From Candidatus Burkholderia humilis (GTDB lineage Bacteria > Pseudomonadota > Gammaproteobacteria > Burkholderiales > Burkholderiaceae), in contig LFMX01000038.1 of assembly GCA_001184405.1 (NCBI GenBank), forward strand, positions 1 to 48,974: a stretch of DNA of 48,974 nucleotides, read 5' to 3'. The notes below the pieces were generated by a model. It saw nothing but the letters and a program-made list of their open reading frames with translations, was not told the DNA's origin and did no database searches. How positions within the stretch are numbered: position 1 is the first letter of the stretch; the number at the start of each line of letters is the position of its first letter. A program made the translations under genes and the position numbers. Below are positions 47,499 through 48,974 of this stretch, one piece after another.

Positions 47499-48346
47499 GC
47501 TGGACGGCTTGCCGCCTTTTGTTTTTGCGCCATCTGATTGTTCGTCCGGCGCAGCAGAAGATAAATAACGATCCAGTACACCGCATACGCCACGAGATTC
47601 ATGCCCGCAGGATGCGCGCGATAACCCGTGAGCGTCGCGACGAGCGAACCGAACGTGGAGGAATCGTCGAGAATCGCGGACGAATTCCACACCTGATTGA
47701 CGATGACCGGCAGCACTTCCATATCGATCAGCTTATCGACACCGGTTTCGAACAGGCCCGCCGCGAGAAACAGCAGCATGATTTCGGTAACGCGGAAAAA
47801 CGAGCGCCACGAGAAGATCTTGCCACCGAGTTGCAGCACGTAGAACGTCAGCAGCGCGAGCCCGAAGCCCAGGAATATCGCCAGATATTGCGATGCATCC
47901 ACGTGGCCGGATTGCCCGAAGCCCACGCCGTACAGAAACACCGCCGTTTCGCTGCCTTCACGCGCGATCGCCAGCGCCACCAGCAGCGCAATGCCCCACC
48001 AGTGCCCGTCCTGCGTGCTCTTTTGCAGCGACGTTTCCATATCGCGTTTCAGCGTACGGCCGTGCGATTTCATCCACAGCACCATCTGCACGATCAGCAC
48101 AAACGCGACGAGCGCCATCGCCGTCTGGAAATAGTCCTGCGCGTTGCCCGACAGCACTTCCGTGAAGCCGACGAGCGCTGCGCCCAGCGCCACCGCCGCG
48201 ATTAGACCGATCGCGACGCCGGCCCAGAGATAAGGCAGGCCACGGCGCGCCTGATGATCGCCGTTCTTCAGCCACGCGTACAGAATGCCGACGACGAGCA
48301 GCGCCTCGACACTCTCCCGCCACACGATGAATAGAACCTGCCCCAT
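47495..48346 (-). CDS. ftrC: FTR1-family iron permease
   Basis: 283 residues from ATG 48346 (MGQVLFIVWRESVEALLVVG). The two iron-coordinating REXXE-type motifs are RESVE in helix 1 (about residues 10-14) and REGSE in the fourth helix region (ALAIAREGSETAVFLYGVGF). Seven hydrophobic segments are visible, as in yeast Ftr1 and bacterial EfeU. It moves iron across the inner membrane after oxidation by the periplasmic partners. The stop overlaps the ftrD start by four bases, and the ftrB gene ends 55 bases upstream. All family features are present and there is no lesion. Confidence 0.9.
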   Translation of the reverse strand: MGQVLFIVWRESVEALLVVGILYAWLKNGDHQARRGLPYLWAGVAIGLIAAVALGAALVGFTEVLSGNAQDYFQTAMALVAFVLIVQMVLWMKSHGRTLKRDMETSLQKSTQDGHWWGIALLVALAIAREGSETAVFLYGVGFGQSGHVDASQYLAIFLGFGLALLTFYVLQLGGKIFSWRSFFRVTEIMLLFLAAGLFETGVDKLIDMEVLPVIVNQVWNSSAILDDSSTFGSLVATLTGYRAHPAGMNLVAYAVYWIVIYLLLRRTNNQMAQKQKAASRPA

Positions 48347-48401
48347 TTCGATGCTCCTGCAGTCGGCCGCGCAGCCTGCCCATCGCGCGGCCCGAGAAAA
48401 A

Positions 48402-48731
48402 TCACTTCGCGGCGATCACGCCTTGCGCGGTCTGATGAAAATCGTCGAAGAACTTGTATTCGCCCGGATCGAGCGGCGCGATCACGACGAACGAATCCGC
48501 GCCCGGCGCCAGCACTTTTTCCTTGCGCAACTGCACGCTTTCGAACTCGGCCGCGCCCTTGCCGACGTTATGCACTTCGATCTTGATACGCTGGCCCGCC
48601 GGCACTTCGATGCGCGCCGGATTGAGCTTACCGTCGTTCATTTCGAGCTTGAACGTCGGGAGATCGGCCGCGTGCGCGGTTAAGGCGAACAACGCCGCCG
48701 CAAGCGCGACCCACTGGCTTTTCAATTTCAT
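48402..48731 (-). CDS. ftrB: periplasmic cupredoxin-like protein of the ftr operon
   Basis: 109 residues from ATG 48731, with a clear signal peptide (WVALAAALFALTAHA, cleavage before ADLPTF). The mature domain DLPTFKLEMNDGKLNPARIE, IEVHNVGKGAAEFESVQLRK and DPGEYKFFDDFHQTAQGVI is a short cupredoxin-like beta sandwich. In FtrABCD it is believed to oxidise ferrous iron or pass it to the permease. A typical type-1 copper set is not fully visible by eye (His near the end in DFHQ, no obvious Cys), as is common for FtrB. The gene is intact and lies between ftrA and ftrC. Confidence 0.85.
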   Translation of the reverse strand: MKLKSQWVALAAALFALTAHAADLPTFKLEMNDGKLNPARIEVPAGQRIKIEVHNVGKGAAEFESVQLRKEKVLAPGADSFVVIAPLDPGEYKFFDDFHQTAQGVIAAK

Positions 48732-48751
48732 GCGGACTTCCTGAAGATGAA

Positions 48752-48782
48752 CGCGCCCGGTTTTCGCTTGCCACCGGGCGCG
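48752..48782. repeat. 9-base inverted repeat between ftrA and ftrB
   Basis: CGCGCCCGG (48752-48760) and CCGGGCGCG (48774-48782) can form a stable GC hairpin with a 13-base loop. It has no adjacent T-tract on the minus strand. It may shape or stabilise the ftr mRNA between two cistrons. Confidence 0.5.
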
Positions 48783-48807
48783 GAATCAACGTGACTTCAA
48801 AAAAGGC

Positions 48808-48974
48808 TTAGTAACCGCCCTTCTTCCCGATGCCCGCGAACGGGAAGTTGTACTCGATCGTGAACGGCTTGAACCACGGACCCACGCCGGTTTCCTTATC
48901 GACGTGACGGCCGAACGCCATATGGCCCGTCTGCGTCGGCGGAGAAATATGCAGCTTCAGGTGATACTTGCCGG
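48808..48974 (-). CDS. ftrA: P19/FtrA-type periplasmic iron-binding protein, 3' part only
   Basis: The window ends inside this gene. The visible C-terminal 54 residues read GKYHLKLHISPPTQTGHMAF, GRHVDKETGVGPWFKPFTIE and YNFPFAGIGKKGGY. These match the P19/Tp34 family of FtrA, with the conserved FGRHVDKETGVG segment. FtrA binds ferrous iron in the periplasm and is the first component of the FtrABCD pathway. The stop is a TAA at 48808-48810. Being the upstream gene of the operon, its promoter and any Fur site lie beyond the right edge. Confidence 0.85.
   Translation of the reverse strand, partial: GKYHLKLHISPPTQTGHMAFGRHVDKETGVGPWFKPFTIEYNFPFAGIGKKGGY

Noticed and set aside
46383..47537. Plus-strand open frame of 384 codons
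   Set aside because: Antisense to ftrD, which has clear motifs and operon context. Similar antisense frames lie over both Clp genes and tpsA.

Overview
The window looks like a chromosome or megaplasmid segment of a Burkholderiaceae bacterium, most likely Caballeronia or Paraburkholderia. Family recognition supports this: an FtrABCD iron uptake operon, a HemP small protein with the Burkholderia-type C-terminus, a BPSL0761-like protein, IS110 debris and GC-rich codon use in the right half. The assignment is by recognition only; no rRNA or tRNA gene was seen.

The left part (about 1-25.9 kb) is an accessory region with mixed, visibly lower G+C. From left to right it holds: a Thoeris-like anti-phage locus (split SIR2/STALD ThsA, an N-terminally truncated TIR-like ThsB and a second intact TIR protein, 1.0-3.5 kb); minus-strand genes including a ribbon-helix-helix gene with a palindromic operator, a 54-residue ORF with its own terminator and a GAF-domain gene (3.6-6.6 kb); a DUF1275 membrane protein and a histidine kinase (7.7-10.1 kb); a poorly coding stretch with a LysR remnant and a BPSL0761-like gene (10.2-13.7 kb); a Tn7-like transposition module tnsA-tnsB-tnsC-tniQ plus a fifth, TnsE-like gene (14.2-21.2 kb); and likely cargo: a metallophosphoesterase, a ParS/MbcA-like protein, an unknown protein and a HAD phosphatase (21.5-24.8 kb). 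A zone with two strong hairpins and a truncated gene leads to the backbone.

The right part (about 26-49 kb) is GC-rich backbone. A TpsB transporter and its TpsA exoprotein face each other across a shared terminator. Two paralogous ClpG/ClpK-type disaggregases with an N-terminal zinc-binding extension flank a PAS-GGDEF-EAL gene and a DyP peroxidase/encapsulin operon. Then come a small repeat-containing protein, a C-terminally truncated sulfate-binding protein, an IS110 remnant, pirin, OsmC, an AtaL-like gene, a Fur-box-linked hemP, a GlcG-like gene and the ftrDCBA operon, which runs off the right edge.

The most striking global feature is gene decay. About twenty genes, in the island and the backbone alike, carry frameshifts, nonsense codons or internal deletions. 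In tnsB the three catalytic DDE residues lie in three different reading frames. Some lesions are clean nonsense substitutions, internal deletions, tandem duplications or IS scars. This fits a genome undergoing reductive decay, as in some Burkholderia-related plant or insect symbionts, but sequencing error in a draft cannot be excluded from sequence alone. Genes that look intact include tnsA, the second TIR gene, the 373-residue ParS-like gene, osmC and ftrBCD.
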